Notes: generated from the letters alone by a model not told the origin. 64,000 bases of DNA from Acidaminobacter sp. JC074 (GCF_022496765.1 NZ_VANV01000022.1:41164-105163), one strand, 5' to 3'. Numbered from the stretch's first letter, positions 1 through 8,730 are shown. Program-made: numbers and translations.

Positions 1-37
1 GACTTTCTTAAGGAAGAAACGTTAAAGGAGGCAATTT

Positions 38-502
38 ATGAAATGTCCTTATTGTGAGTTTGATGAATCAAAAGTAATTGATTCTAGACCAACAGATGAA
101 GGTCATGTGATTCGTCGTCGCCGTGAGTGTACCAAGTGTAAAAACCGCTTCACCACTTATGAGAAGATTGAAGAAATACCATTGATCGTTGTTAAGAAAG
201 ATGGCACACGTGAGTCTTACAATAGGCCGAAACTTATCAATGGACTGATCAGAGCTTGTGAAAAACGTCCGGTTTCTATCGAAATGATTGAAAGGATGAT
301 TGACGAAGTTGAACGTTCATTACATAACGATTTGGAAAGAGAAATTCCTTCTAAGAGAATAGGGGAATTGATCATGGAAAAATTGAAGTTGCTAGATGAG
401 GTGGCATATGTACGTTTTGCCAGTGTTTATCGTCAGTTTAAAGATTTAAATACCTTTGTTGATGAACTTACAAAGTTATTAGATGAAAAGAAAATCAAGT
501 AG
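38..502 (+). CDS. nrdR: Transcriptional repressor NrdR
   Basis: This is a regulator of ribonucleotide reductase genes, which it represses when dATP/ATP occupy its ATP-cone. The 154-residue length is the normal family length. The zinc ribbon is visible as Cys3/Cys6 and Cys31/Cys34, with the conserved DSRPT stretch between them (residues 16-20) and a basic RRRR run. Residues from about 46 to 136 form the ATP-cone, starting at the IPLIVVKKDGTRE segment. The start follows an AAAGGAGG site by 7 bases. A terminator closes the gene immediately after its stop, so it is either monocistronic or the end of an operon that begins left of the window. No NrdR box could be checked, because no nrd gene lies in the window. 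Confidence 0.97.
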   Translation: MKCPYCEFDESKVIDSRPTDEGHVIRRRRECTKCKNRFTTYEKIEEIPLIVVKKDGTRESYNRPKLINGLIRACEKRPVSIEMIERMIDEVERSLHNDLEREIPSKRIGELIMEKLKLLDEVAYVRFASVYRQFKDLNTFVDELTKLLDEKKIK

Positions 503-540
503 CCATCACTAAACCATTTTGTGATGGTTTTCTTTTTATT
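503..540 (+). terminator. Intrinsic terminator after nrdR
   Basis: CCATCAC (503-509) pairs with GTGATGG (521-527), followed by a T-rich tract. Confidence 0.85.
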
Positions 541-554
541 AGACATTCTTTTCC

Positions 555-583
555 TTGACGAATACATGATATCCTAGTATCAT
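555..583 (+). promoter_or_regulatory. Sigma-A promoter for the DUF512-der pair
   Basis: TTGACG at 555-560, a 17-base spacer and TATCAT at 578-583, 23 bases before the ATG of the next gene. Confidence 0.75.
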
Positions 584-605
584 TGAAATGTTGAAGAGGT
601 GACTT

Positions 606-1925
606 ATGGAAAAAAATTATTCAATTAAAGATAAAAATAAGATTATTTTAATAGAGAAAGACTCCATTGCTGAAGAGCTGGGTCTTGAAATTGGTGATAG
701 AGTCACTAAAATCAATGGTAAAGATGTGGATGATATCATTGATTACTTCTATTTATTAGCGGACGAATATGTAGAAGTAGAAGTAGAGAAAGTAAATGGC
801 GAAGTTTGGCTTTTAGAAATTGATAAGGACTACTACGAAGAGCTGGGGGTTGAGTTTGAAAATCCAATTATGGATAAGGCCAACCACTGTTCTAACAACT
901 GTGTTTTTTGCTTTATCGATCAGAACCCTAAGGGCATGCGTGAGACGCTTTACTTTAAAGATGATGATTCAAGACTGTCATTTTTACAAGGTAACTTCGT
1001 AACTTTAACCAACATGAAACAAAGAGATTTGGAGCGTGTTGTAGAATATAGAATCAGTCCCTTAAATGTTTCCATTCATGCAACCAATCCTGATGTGAGA
1101 AGAAGGATGCTTAACAACCGCTTTGCAGGTGATGTATTAGATCGTTTAAAATACTTAACTGAGCATGATATAGAAATTAATGGACAGATTGTTTTATGCC
1201 CAGGTTACAATGATGGCCCTGTTTTAGAAGAAACTTTAAGAGATTTATATGCTTTAGGTTCTCTTCATAGTGTAGCCATTGTACCAGTGGGTATTACTAA
1301 ATACAGAGATGGCTTAGCACCGCTTACCATTTTCGATTCCAAGATGGCAAAAGAAACCATTGAACAGGTTGAAAAACTTCAAGAAGTCTTTTTAGAAACT
1401 GGCTCAAGATTCGCCTTTTTATCAGACGAGTTTTACATCTTGGCTGAAAAAGAATTTCCATCTTATGAAGCCTATGAAGGTTTCATACAGATAGAAAATG
1501 GTGTTGGTCTTATGAAGAAGTTTGAGTATGAGCTTGAACAAGCTTTAAAAGGTGATTATGACTTGACAGACTTGCCGTCGTCGACTATTTTAACGGGTGC
1601 ATCGGCCTTTGAATTTATCAGTGATATGGTTGCTAAGATTAAAGAAAAGTACGATGTAAATGTTGAGGTTGTTAAGGTCTTAAATGACTTCTATGGTCAC
1701 ACAATTACAGTCGCTGGTCTTTTGACGGCAGAAGATCTTTTAAAAGAAGCAAAAAAACATGAGTTAAATGAACAGATCATCATACCTGATGTTATGTTAA
1801 GAACTGGCGAAGCCATCTTCTTAGATAATGTCACATTAGATGAATTTGAAGAAAGAGTAGATAGAAAAGTCCAGGTCATTAAAGTTGAAGGGCAGGATTT
1901 TCTTGATCGAATATTAGGGAGGTAA
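606..1925 (+). CDS. DUF512 family radical-SAM-like protein with N-terminal PDZ-like domain
   Basis: This 439-residue protein belongs to the DUF512 family that commonly sits beside der in Clostridia. Residues 10-75 look like a PDZ-type domain (the AEELGLEIGDRVTKINGK segment). A CxxxCxxC cluster at Cys95, Cys99 and Cys102 (CSNNCVFCFIDQ) is the pattern expected to bind a 4Fe-4S cluster in radical SAM proteins, and the C-terminal half is the DUF512 domain. The substrate and reaction are not established. The gene ends two bases before der and is presumably co-transcribed with it. The start has a GAGGTG ribosome binding site and a good promoter upstream. Family assignment is firm; the biochemical role is open. 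Confidence 0.9.
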   Translation: MEKNYSIKDKNKIILIEKDSIAEELGLEIGDRVTKINGKDVDDIIDYFYLLADEYVEVEVEKVNGEVWLLEIDKDYYEELGVEFENPIMDKANHCSNNCVFCFIDQNPKGMRETLYFKDDDSRLSFLQGNFVTLTNMKQRDLERVVEYRISPLNVSIHATNPDVRRRMLNNRFAGDVLDRLKYLTEHDIEINGQIVLCPGYNDGPVLEETLRDLYALGSLHSVAIVPVGITKYRDGLAPLTIFDSKMAKETIEQVEKLQEVFLETGSRFAFLSDEFYILAEKEFPSYEAYEGFIQIENGVGLMKKFEYELEQALKGDYDLTDLPSSTILTGASAFEFISDMVAKIKEKYDVNVEVVKVLNDFYGHTITVAGLLTAEDLLKEAKKHELNEQIIIPDVMLRTGEAIFLDNVTLDEFEERVDRKVQVIKVEGQDFLDRILGR

Positions 1926-1927
1926 AC

Positions 1928-3253
1928 ATGAAGCCGATAGTAGCAGTTGTAGGACGACCGAATGTTGGTAAATCAACGTTTTTTAATAGAATAGCCGGCA
2001 GAAGAATTTCTATTGTAGAAGATACGCCTGGCGTAACAAGAGACAGAATCTATGCTGATGTTTCTTGGTTGGATAATGAGTTTGTTATGATTGATACAGG
2101 TGGTATAGAACCTGCATCAACGGATGTAATTTTATCTCAGATGAGAGACCAAGCACAAGTTGCCATTGACACAGCAGATGTCATTGTTTTCATGGTAGAT
2201 GGTCGTGTAGATTACACATCTGCAGATGAGGAAATTGCCATGATGTTAAGACGTGCTAAAAAGCCGATTATCTTAGCTGTAAACAAGATTGACAACTCAG
2301 ATGTACCAGATACCATTTATGATTTTTACAATTTAGGTTTAGGTGAACCTATTCCGATTTCATCAGTAAATGCCTTAAACATCGGTGACTTATTAGATGT
2401 TATTGTTGACCACTTCAAAGACATTGAAGAGGTTGAAGAAGACGATGACATCATTAAGGTGGCTTTAATTGGTAAGCCGAATGCTGGTAAGTCAAGTCTT
2501 GTAAATTCATTTGTTGGTGAAAATAGAGTGATTGTATCCGATGTAGCGGGTACAACGCGTGACGCCATTGATACGCCATTTGAAAGACATGGTAATAAGT
2601 TTACACTTATTGATACAGCTGGTCTTAGAAGAAAGTCGAGAGTCAATGAAAACATTGAAAGATACTCAGTGCTTCGTGCTTTAGCTGCTATTGAAAGATC
2701 AGATGTCTGCGTGGTTGTAATAGATGCAACAGTTGGTGTCACTGAACAGGACAAGAAGGTTGCTGGTTATGCACATGAAGCGGGTAGAGGTATCATAGTA
2801 GCGGTAAACAAGTGGGACTTAGTTGAAAAAGACAATTATACTTACAAGGAATTTGAAAAGCTTGTAAGAGAAGAGCTTGCCTTTATGACTTATGCACCGA
2901 TTATGTTTGTATCTGCCTTAACCAAGCAGCGATTAGATAAGCTTCTTGAGATGGTGATGCATGTATCCAACCAGAGAGCGCTTAGAGTTTCGACAGGTCT
3001 TCTTAATGATATCATCAATGAGGCAATTATGCTGAATCAACCACCTTCTGACAAGGGTAAACGTTTGAAGATTTACTATATGACACAATCATCGGTTAAA
3101 CCACCGACATTTGTAACCTTTGTAAATGACCGTGAGCTGGCACACTTCTCTTATATGAGATATTTAGAAAACCAAATAAGAAAGAACTTTGTATTCGAGG
3201 GTACACCAATTGTTATGAAGGTGCGTCAAAAGAATTCAACTATGTTTGACTAG
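1928..3253 (+). CDS. der: Ribosome biogenesis GTPase Der (EngA)
   Basis: Der is a tandem GTPase that acts in maturation of the 50S ribosomal subunit. Both G domains are visible: P-loop GRPNVGKS at residues 9-16 with DTGG and NKID motifs, then a second P-loop GKPNAGKS near residue 182 with DTAG and NKWD motifs. The remaining roughly 90 residues are the KH-like RNA-binding domain. The 441-residue length is standard. An AGGGAGGT ribosome binding site overlaps the end of the DUF512 gene, so translation may be coupled. A terminator follows. Confidence 0.98.
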   Translation: MKPIVAVVGRPNVGKSTFFNRIAGRRISIVEDTPGVTRDRIYADVSWLDNEFVMIDTGGIEPASTDVILSQMRDQAQVAIDTADVIVFMVDGRVDYTSADEEIAMMLRRAKKPIILAVNKIDNSDVPDTIYDFYNLGLGEPIPISSVNALNIGDLLDVIVDHFKDIEEVEEDDDIIKVALIGKPNAGKSSLVNSFVGENRVIVSDVAGTTRDAIDTPFERHGNKFTLIDTAGLRRKSRVNENIERYSVLRALAAIERSDVCVVVIDATVGVTEQDKKVAGYAHEAGRGIIVAVNKWDLVEKDNYTYKEFEKLVREELAFMTYAPIMFVSALTKQRLDKLLEMVMHVSNQRALRVSTGLLNDIINEAIMLNQPPSDKGKRLKIYYMTQSSVKPPTFVTFVNDRELAHFSYMRYLENQIRKNFVFEGTPIVMKVRQKNSTMFD

Positions 3254-3258
3254 TAAAT

Positions 3259-3290
3259 TAGGGATCTTTATAGGTCCCTTTTTATTTTTT
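3259..3290 (+). terminator. Intrinsic terminator after der
   Basis: GGGATC (3261-3266) pairs with GGTCCC (3273-3278, one G-U pair), followed by a long T-rich tract. Confidence 0.8.
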
Positions 3291-3352
3291 CTTCATATAA
3301 GATATGACTTTTAAAATAGATATAATCATTTTCTAAAGAGTTTAGACATATG

Positions 3353-3381
3353 TGGAATAGGATGTTTACATATGTTATAAT
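3353..3381 (+). promoter_or_regulatory. Extended -10 promoter for gpsA
   Basis: A perfect TATAAT at 3376-3381 preceded by TGT (extended -10). The -35 region is weak (TGGAAT-like near 3353). It lies 33 bases before the gpsA start. Confidence 0.55.
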
Positions 3382-3414
3382 TTATTTGTATATCTAATAA
3401 GAAAGGTGATAAAA

Positions 3415-4434
3415 ATGAAAGTATCTTTTATAGGTGCCGGTTCGTGGGGAACAGCTCTTTCTATAGTTGTTGCTGATAACGGTCATGAAGTTAAAATATG
3501 GGATATCAATCCTGAACATATAGAAGCTATGAAAACCACTAGAAGAAATGATAAGTATCTAGGTGGTGTGGTTATTCCAGATAATATTGAGCCGACAAGT
3601 GATATAGAATATTGTTTGGCTGGTGCAGATGTTTTAGTTATTGCTGTTGCTTCTCAGGCTTATAGGTCTGTTATGGAAAGTCATGGTGCTTACATGGATG
3701 ATAAGACAATTATCGTCAATGTGGCTAAGGGTATAGAAAATGGTTCTTTGTTAAGAATTTCTGAAGTGATTGCTGAGTTTAAGCCGAACAATCCTTTTGT
3801 TTGTCTGTCAGGACCTTCTCATGCAGAAGAGGTGAGTCATAGACTTCCGACAACTTTGGTTTCTGCTTCTACATCTAAGGAAGTAGCAGAGTGTATACAA
3901 GATTTGTTTTCTACAGATTACTTAAGAGTTTATACCAACCCAGATGTGGTTGGCGTTGAACTGGGTGGTGCCCTTAAAAACATCATAGCCCTAGCAGCTG
4001 GTATTACAGATGGCATGGGTTTTGGTGACAATGCCAAAGCTGCACTTATGACAAGAGGTATCAGAGAGATTACGCGTCTTGGTATTAAACTAGGTGCTAA
4101 AGTAGATACCTTCACAGGTTTGTCTGGTGTAGGTGACTTAATTGTTACTTGTACTTCTATGCATTCTAGAAATAGACGCTGTGGTATCATGATTGGTGAG
4201 GGTTTGTCTAGAAAAGAAGCGGAAGAAAAAGTAGGCATGGTTGTAGAAGGTATTTATGCAACAAAGGCAGCTTATGATCTTTCTAAAAAGCTAGGTGTAG
4301 AAATGCCGATTGTAGATGAACTCTATGCGGTTCTATATGAAGAGGCTGACGCCAAACAAGCAGTTAAAAATCTGATGTTAAGAGCAAGAAAACATGAGAT
4401 GGAAGAAGTTACAAAAGAAACCATTTGGGAGTAA
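3415..4434 (+). CDS. gpsA: Glycerol-3-phosphate dehydrogenase [NAD(P)+]
   Basis: GpsA reduces dihydroxyacetone phosphate to sn-glycerol 3-phosphate, the backbone for phospholipid synthesis. The Rossmann dinucleotide motif GAGSWG is at residues 7-12, and the conserved GGALKNI segment carries the catalytic lysine at about residue 188. The 339-residue length is normal. I chose the ATG at 3415 because the in-frame GTG at 3406 is part of the AAAGGTG ribosome binding site. The next gene starts three bases after the stop, indicating an operon with the division-associated genes downstream. Confidence 0.97.
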   Translation: MKVSFIGAGSWGTALSIVVADNGHEVKIWDINPEHIEAMKTTRRNDKYLGGVVIPDNIEPTSDIEYCLAGADVLVIAVASQAYRSVMESHGAYMDDKTIIVNVAKGIENGSLLRISEVIAEFKPNNPFVCLSGPSHAEEVSHRLPTTLVSASTSKEVAECIQDLFSTDYLRVYTNPDVVGVELGGALKNIIALAAGITDGMGFGDNAKAALMTRGIREITRLGIKLGAKVDTFTGLSGVGDLIVTCTSMHSRNRRCGIMIGEGLSRKEAEEKVGMVVEGIYATKAAYDLSKKLGVEMPIVDELYAVLYEEADAKQAVKNLMLRARKHEMEEVTKETIWE

Positions 4435-4437
4435 TGA

Positions 4438-5664
4438 ATGGCTAAAACTAGACGGAGATCAAGGATAAAGATAAAGGGTGTTCTTAGACTGCTAGTTTTA
4501 GTGATCGCTATAGGATTTGGTATTTATTTGATCATTGATGGAAACTTTTCTAAAGAGGATCCTACCTATGTGCTGGAATATGATGAAATTGATATTAGAC
4601 AGTCTTTTAAAGCAATAGTTGTTAGAAAAGAACATGTCTTGAAATCTTCTAGTTCAGGTACATTGGTTCAAATTGCAGATGATGGTGAAAAAGTTAAACG
4701 TGGTCAGAGGATCATGGACATAACCAAAAGCGCAGAAGAAGAAGTTGAGGGTTTGGTTGCTTCTGTCGTGAATGAAACTGAAATTACCAGGTACAATTTA
4801 GAACAGATAGATGGTGAAATTACTGAACTGAAAAAAGAGATTGCTGATTTAATCCATAAAAAAGATTATGATGCTGTTGGTTCTTTATCCTTGGAACTTG
4901 AAGCCAAGATAGAGAGGCGTCGTATGATGGAAGATGGGGCATTAGAAGAAACATACAACGAAACCGAAGTTGGCGGTGGTGAACTGGCTGTTGGCGAGTC
5001 TCAACCCATTGAAACGCCACTTGCAGGTATTTTAACATACTACGTAGATGGTTACGAGCAGGAACTGACTTATGCAGAAGTGATGCAGATTGATTTAGAA
5101 GAAATTCTCAACCTGGACATAGAAGCAAGAACTTCTGTACAAAGTGCAGTCCAGTCTGGTGATGTTCTTTGTAAGATCATCGATGATTCTTATTATTATC
5201 TGATCATCTTAGTAGAAAGAGGCGAGCAAAACTTATATGACATCAGTGAAGATCTGATTCTTGAAGTAGGCAATCAAAAGGTCTCTGGTTATATAGCAGA
5301 GATGATTCCTACCACTTCAAAGGTAGCCATTGCTATTAAAGTGGAATCTTATATAGAAGATTTTTACAAGGAAAGATTTCTTGATGTCTCAATTACACAA
5401 GATACACATAATGGTTTGATTGTTAAATCGTCATCCATTGTGACCATTGACGGTCAGGCAGGTGTTTTGGTAGTGGATAGATATAAGAATATCTCCTTTA
5501 AACCAGTTAAGATTATCGTTCGACAAGGCGATACGGTTGTTGTAAAAGAAGATGCTTTTTACGAGTTTGTTGATGGGAAAAACACCAGGATAGATACGGT
5601 GGGCTTGTCTGACAAGGTTCTTGTTAACGGAGCCAACTATCAACCGGGTGATGTAATAGATTAG
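4438..5664 (+). CDS. HlyD-like membrane-anchored protein upstream of the division cluster
   Basis: A 408-residue protein with a very basic N-terminus, one transmembrane segment at about residues 15-33, and an extracellular remainder. Residues 60-90 resemble the lipoyl-like hairpin of membrane-fusion (HlyD) proteins (SSGTLVQIADDGEKVKRGQ), followed by a charged helical region around 115-165 and beta-rich segments to the end. HlyD-like proteins are often annotated beside ylmE and sepF in Clostridia. No transporter ATPase or outer-membrane partner is nearby, so a role in export is not supported by context, and a cell-envelope or division role is possible. It follows gpsA by three bases and precedes ylmE by eight. 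Confidence 0.75.
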   Translation: MAKTRRRSRIKIKGVLRLLVLVIAIGFGIYLIIDGNFSKEDPTYVLEYDEIDIRQSFKAIVVRKEHVLKSSSSGTLVQIADDGEKVKRGQRIMDITKSAEEEVEGLVASVVNETEITRYNLEQIDGEITELKKEIADLIHKKDYDAVGSLSLELEAKIERRRMMEDGALEETYNETEVGGGELAVGESQPIETPLAGILTYYVDGYEQELTYAEVMQIDLEEILNLDIEARTSVQSAVQSGDVLCKIIDDSYYYLIILVERGEQNLYDISEDLILEVGNQKVSGYIAEMIPTTSKVAIAIKVESYIEDFYKERFLDVSITQDTHNGLIVKSSSIVTIDGQAGVLVVDRYKNISFKPVKIIVRQGDTVVVKEDAFYEFVDGKNTRIDTVGLSDKVLVNGANYQPGDVID

Positions 5665-5672
5665 AGGTTAAG

Positions 5673-6365
5673 ATGGAGTACATTAAAAATAACTTAGATG
5701 AAGTTGAAGAGAGAATTCAGGCGGCTTGTAAGCGTGCAGGCAGGGACAGGTCGGAAGTACAATTGATTGCTGTCTCTAAAACGGTGGAAGCAGATGTGAT
5801 GAACGCATCGATTGATTTTGGTGTAACAGATTTAGGTGAAAACAGGGTCCAAGAGATCAGGAGAAAATACGATGATGTTAAAGCTGCCAAATGGCATTTG
5901 ATTGGTCATTTACAGACCAACAAGGTTAAATACATCATCGATAAAGTTGATTTGATTCATTCTGTCGATTCTTATAGATTGGCTGAGGAAATCAGCAAAC
6001 GTGCTGAAAAGCATGATAAAATCATGTCGATACTTTTACAAGTAGATATGGCTAATGAAGCTCAGAAGTTTGGTGTAGACTCGGATGAAGTCAAGTCACT
6101 CTTAGATGAGATTTTAAAGCTTGAACATGTGAAAGTTGAAGGTCTTATGTTTATAGCACCTTTTGTTTCAGATCCAGAAGAGGTTCGAGACTATTTTAAG
6201 TCTATGAAGAATTTGTTCGATGAACTGAAGGCAAATAGACATGAGAGATTAGAATTGAAACACTTATCAATGGGCATGACAAATGATTTTGAAGTGGCTA
6301 TTGAAGAAGGTGCGACTCTCCTTAGAGTAGGCACAGGTGTTTATGGAAAGAGAACATATAAATAA
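5673..6365 (+). CDS. ylmE: YggS/YlmE family PLP homeostasis protein
   Basis: A pyridoxal-5'-phosphate-binding protein of the YggS/PROSC family, involved in PLP homeostasis with no known enzymatic reaction. The PLP lysine is expected at Lys36 in the AVSKTV motif, and the LGENRVQE, WHLIGHLQTNK and LSMGMTNDFEVAI motifs are present. The 230-residue length is typical. It is first of the ylm-type genes that flank sepF in Gram-positive bacteria. The start has only a short AGAGG site, suggesting coupling to the gene before it. Confidence 0.95.
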   Translation: MEYIKNNLDEVEERIQAACKRAGRDRSEVQLIAVSKTVEADVMNASIDFGVTDLGENRVQEIRRKYDDVKAAKWHLIGHLQTNKVKYIIDKVDLIHSVDSYRLAEEISKRAEKHDKIMSILLQVDMANEAQKFGVDSDEVKSLLDEILKLEHVKVEGLMFIAPFVSDPEEVRDYFKSMKNLFDELKANRHERLELKHLSMGMTNDFEVAIEEGATLLRVGTGVYGKRTYK

Positions 6366-6374
6366 GGAGAGGCT

Positions 6375-6860
6375 ATGTCTGATAACATTTGGAAAAAGAT
6401 GAAATACTTCGTTATGGGTGATGAAGACGAGTATGAAGAGGATCAAGAAGTAGAAGAAGTAGTAGAAGAAAAAGATGATACTGTAACACCGATTGTAAGG
6501 AATGAGGATCGTAACATCATTACGGACTCTTATGTGAAGCCGAGGACAAATCTAGTGGATATTAAAAATAATCAAAATCAATTAAAAGTAATCGTTTATA
6601 AGCCAACTCAGTATTCAGATGCTGAGCAAATTGTAAAGAATTTAAAGTCTAAAAAGCCGGTAGTGGTGAATTTAGAAGAAGTAGAAGTAGAACTAGCTAG
6701 AAAAATATTTAACTTCTGCTCTGGTGCAATCTGTGCATTAGATGGTGAAATGAGAAAAATCTCTAAAGAAATCTTTATCTTAGCACCTAACAATGTAACT
6801 TTAGATGCAGAAAAAACAGAGAGCATAGAAGCAGATAAGACATTTGATTGGAGAAAATAA
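6375..6860 (+). CDS. sepF: Cell division protein SepF
   Basis: SepF binds FtsZ and anchors the Z ring to the membrane through an N-terminal amphipathic helix. Here residues 1-15 can form that helix (WKKMKYFVMG), followed by a strongly acidic linker (about 18-36) and the conserved SepF core from about residue 80 to 150 (YKPTQYSDAEQIV through FILAPNNV). The 161-residue length fits. It has an AAGGAGAGG site and is followed immediately by ylmG, ylmH and divIVA, the classical order. Confidence 0.96.
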   Translation: MSDNIWKKMKYFVMGDEDEYEEDQEVEEVVEEKDDTVTPIVRNEDRNIITDSYVKPRTNLVDIKNNQNQLKVIVYKPTQYSDAEQIVKNLKSKKPVVVNLEEVEVELARKIFNFCSGAICALDGEMRKISKEIFILAPNNVTLDAEKTESIEADKTFDWRK

Positions 6861-6861
6861 T

Positions 6862-7125
6862 ATGGCTATTATTGGTAGCGTGTTGTACACGTTTTTAAGT
6901 GTAATGATGTTCTTGATGTTTGCAAGAGCGATACTGTCGTGGTTTGTACGAGATCTATCAAACCCGATTGTAAGATTTTTATTTGAAGTAACAGAACCTA
7001 TGATTTCACCGATTAGAAATTTCCTACACAAGATGGGACTTGGTGGTGGTATGATTGATTTCTCATTCATCGTAACTTACTTGATTCTAATTGTGTTACA
7101 AGAATTGGTTCGTGCAATTTTCTAA
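6862..7125 (+). CDS. ylmG: YggT/YlmG family membrane protein
   Basis: A small integral membrane protein of 87 residues with two hydrophobic segments (about residues 3-25 and 62-84) and the family motif ARAILSWFVRD plus the conserved EPMISPIRNFLHK region. Family members sit in the sepF cluster; the molecular role is unknown. The ATG at 6862 was preferred to the longer frame from 6844, because GGAG at 6850-6853 lies 8 bases before it and the longer frame would overlap sepF. Confidence 0.92.
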   Translation: MAIIGSVLYTFLSVMMFLMFARAILSWFVRDLSNPIVRFLFEVTEPMISPIRNFLHKMGLGGGMIDFSFIVTYLILIVLQELVRAIF

Positions 7126-7910
7126 TGAATAAAGAAGAGATTTTATCTAAACTGAAGATTTATGATCCTGAACAGGTTCCAAAACTTAAAAGGATCATAG
7201 ATATGGCCAGTCAAGTGGATAAGTATTATGAAGAGGTGATAAGTGATTTCTTATCACCTGATTTACATCACTATGTAGAATATATTGTCCATCATTTTAT
7301 GGATGTGGCTTACAGTCTAGATGGTGGTTATGACGAGGCTGAATATAAAAGACTGGCCCTTTATCCTGATTATATGACAGAGATACCTAAAATGATATGG
7401 ATTGTAGACTTGGTATATGACCCTAAATACGGGACCGTAGGCCACAGAGACGTTTTGGGTGCTGTTTTAGGACTTGGCTTAAAAAGGGAAGTGATAGGCG
7501 ATATCTTGTTGACAGAGGGCAGGGTTCAGATCATGACTTCTGAAAACATAGCCTCTTTTTTAACCAGTCATCTATCAAAAGTAGGCCGTGTTAATGTTAA
7601 AACGTCTATTGTAGAAAAAGACCAGATGATAGAAAAAGCTCAAGACTTTCAGATGATTTTTTCTACTGTAAAGAGCTTAAGACTCGATGCTGTTATTGCC
7701 AGTGGTTATAATATATCTCGGTCTAAGGCTGTAGACTATATCAAGGCAGACCGTGTTAAGTTAAACCACAACTATATCCAGCAAACTTCTAAAGAGCTTT
7801 CAGAAGGTGACTTGATATCTCTTAAGGGTAAGGGTAGAATTAAACTAGAAAAGGTTAATGGTCTAAGCAAAAAAGAACGCTATAAGATTCAAATAAAAAA
7901 GTATATTTAA
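7125..7910 (+). CDS. ylmH: YlmH family S4-domain RNA-binding protein
   Basis: The 261-residue protein has the YlmH architecture: an N-terminal helical domain, a middle domain with the DVLGAVLGLGLKREVIGDI motif, and a C-terminal S4 RNA-binding domain at about residues 183-245 (LRLDAVIASGYNISRSKAVDYI). Bacillus YlmH has been linked to ribosome quality control as an RNA-binding factor; that role here is inferred from homology and fits with the presence of rqcH further along. The start codon overlaps the ylmG stop (TAATG), and no strong ribosome binding site is seen, so translation is probably coupled. Confidence 0.94.
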   Translation: MNKEEILSKLKIYDPEQVPKLKRIIDMASQVDKYYEEVISDFLSPDLHHYVEYIVHHFMDVAYSLDGGYDEAEYKRLALYPDYMTEIPKMIWIVDLVYDPKYGTVGHRDVLGAVLGLGLKREVIGDILLTEGRVQIMTSENIASFLTSHLSKVGRVNVKTSIVEKDQMIEKAQDFQMIFSTVKSLRLDAVIASGYNISRSKAVDYIKADRVKLNHNYIQQTSKELSEGDLISLKGKGRIKLEKVNGLSKKERYKIQIKKYI

Positions 7911-7920
7911 GGGGGCAATC

Positions 7921-8442
7921 ATGTTAACACCAAATGACATAGCAGGCAAAACATTTACCAAAGCTCTAAATGGCTACAACAAGGCTGAAGTAGATGATTA
8001 TTTGGAAAAGGTTTCTGATCATTTAGAATCTGTGATTAGGGAGTTTGACTATTTAAAAACACAGATTGTAGATACGGAAAAAAAGTTAACAGATTATCAG
8101 TTACAAGAGGAATCTCTTAAAGATGCTTTATTAGTTGCTCAAATTGCAGCGTCTGATGTTAAGAAAAAAGCAGACGCAGAGGCTAAAAAGATTGTCTCTG
8201 CGGCTGAAGCTGAAGCGACTAAGGTGATGAAGATTGCTGAAGATGAAGCTTCTGAGACCAGAAGACGTGCCAAAGAGGATGCTGACAAGAACATTGAACA
8301 AGCCAAGCAGCAATACAAAGACATACTAGATGCTACTGAAGACCTTAAAAAGGGTTACATGGACTTTAAAGAAAAGTACCAGTATATTCTTAGAGAGCAA
8401 ATTGATGTTTTAGACCGTTTGAATGTAGAAGAACATGAGTAA
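7921..8442 (+). CDS. divIVA: DivIVA domain protein
   Basis: A 173-residue coiled-coil protein with the DivIVA N-terminal membrane-binding signature (LTPNDIAGKTFTKALNGYN, then AEVDDYLEKV) followed by long heptad-rich helices rich in Ala, Glu and Lys (about residues 30-165). DivIVA proteins recognise curved membrane at poles and division sites. A strong AAGGGGGC site precedes the ATG. It ends the sepF-ylmGH operon; the ileS promoter begins 31 bases after its stop. Confidence 0.94.
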   Translation: MLTPNDIAGKTFTKALNGYNKAEVDDYLEKVSDHLESVIREFDYLKTQIVDTEKKLTDYQLQEESLKDALLVAQIAASDVKKKADAEAKKIVSAAEAEATKVMKIAEDEASETRRRAKEDADKNIEQAKQQYKDILDATEDLKKGYMDFKEKYQYILREQIDVLDRLNVEEHE

Positions 8443-8473
8443 TTTTGACTTTCAGAAGATTTAAAACACGGTA

Positions 8474-8502
8474 TTGACGCTAAAAGAAATTTCAGTTATA
8501 AT
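8474..8502 (+). promoter_or_regulatory. Sigma-A promoter for the ileS T-box leader
   Basis: TTGACG at 8474-8479, a 17-base spacer and a perfect TATAAT at 8497-8502. Transcription is expected to start near 8509. Confidence 0.85.
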
Positions 8503-8507
8503 GCTAG

Positions 8508-8730
8508 TATTATATGCGTTGATGAAGAGTGGTATTAAAGATTGCCTAAAGAGAACCGGTGGTTGGTGTGAACCGGGGGTGTATTTACTATCTGATCACT
8601 TCAGAGCAGAAAGGATGAAGTCAGTAGTTCTTTCCGGTTTAATACCGTTATCATTTAATGAAGAGGCTTTATGCAACTTGGGTGGTACCGCGGAATGATT
8701 CGTCCCTTGACTTTTGTCAGGGGATTTTTT
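8508..8730 (+). promoter_or_regulatory. Isoleucine T-box riboswitch leader
   Basis: The 340-base gap between divIVA and ileS is a T-box leader. It contains the stem I start (TTGATGAAGAG near 8519), a distal AGAGAACCGGTGG region, and the conserved T-box sequence GGGTGGTACCGCGG at 8680-8693, which pairs with the CCA end of uncharged tRNA. The leader ends in a terminator. The specifier codon is read as ATC (Ile) at 8595-8597, by analogy with the ATC-ACTT context of other ileS leaders; a second ATC at 8590-8592 is also Ile. Low charged tRNA-Ile should favour antitermination and ileS expression. Confidence 0.93.
8702..8730 (+). terminator. Regulated terminator of the ileS T-box
   Basis: CCCTTGAC (8704-8711) pairs with GTCAGGGG (8716-8723) through one G-U pair, followed by six Ts. 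The 5' arm neighbours the T-box sequence, as expected for a mutually exclusive antiterminator. Confidence 0.88.

Noticed and set aside
2326..2754. A 142-residue minus-strand frame inside der
   Set aside because: It is a shadow of a strongly conserved GTPase gene, with Ser/Thr-rich composition and no start signal.
3376..3414. GTG at 3406 as the gpsA start
   Set aside because: The GTG is part of the AAAGGTG ribosome binding site serving the ATG at 3415.
8474..8698. A 74-residue plus-strand reading frame upstream of ileS
   Set aside because: It coincides with the T-box leader and its promoter, and has no ribosome binding site or protein-like composition.
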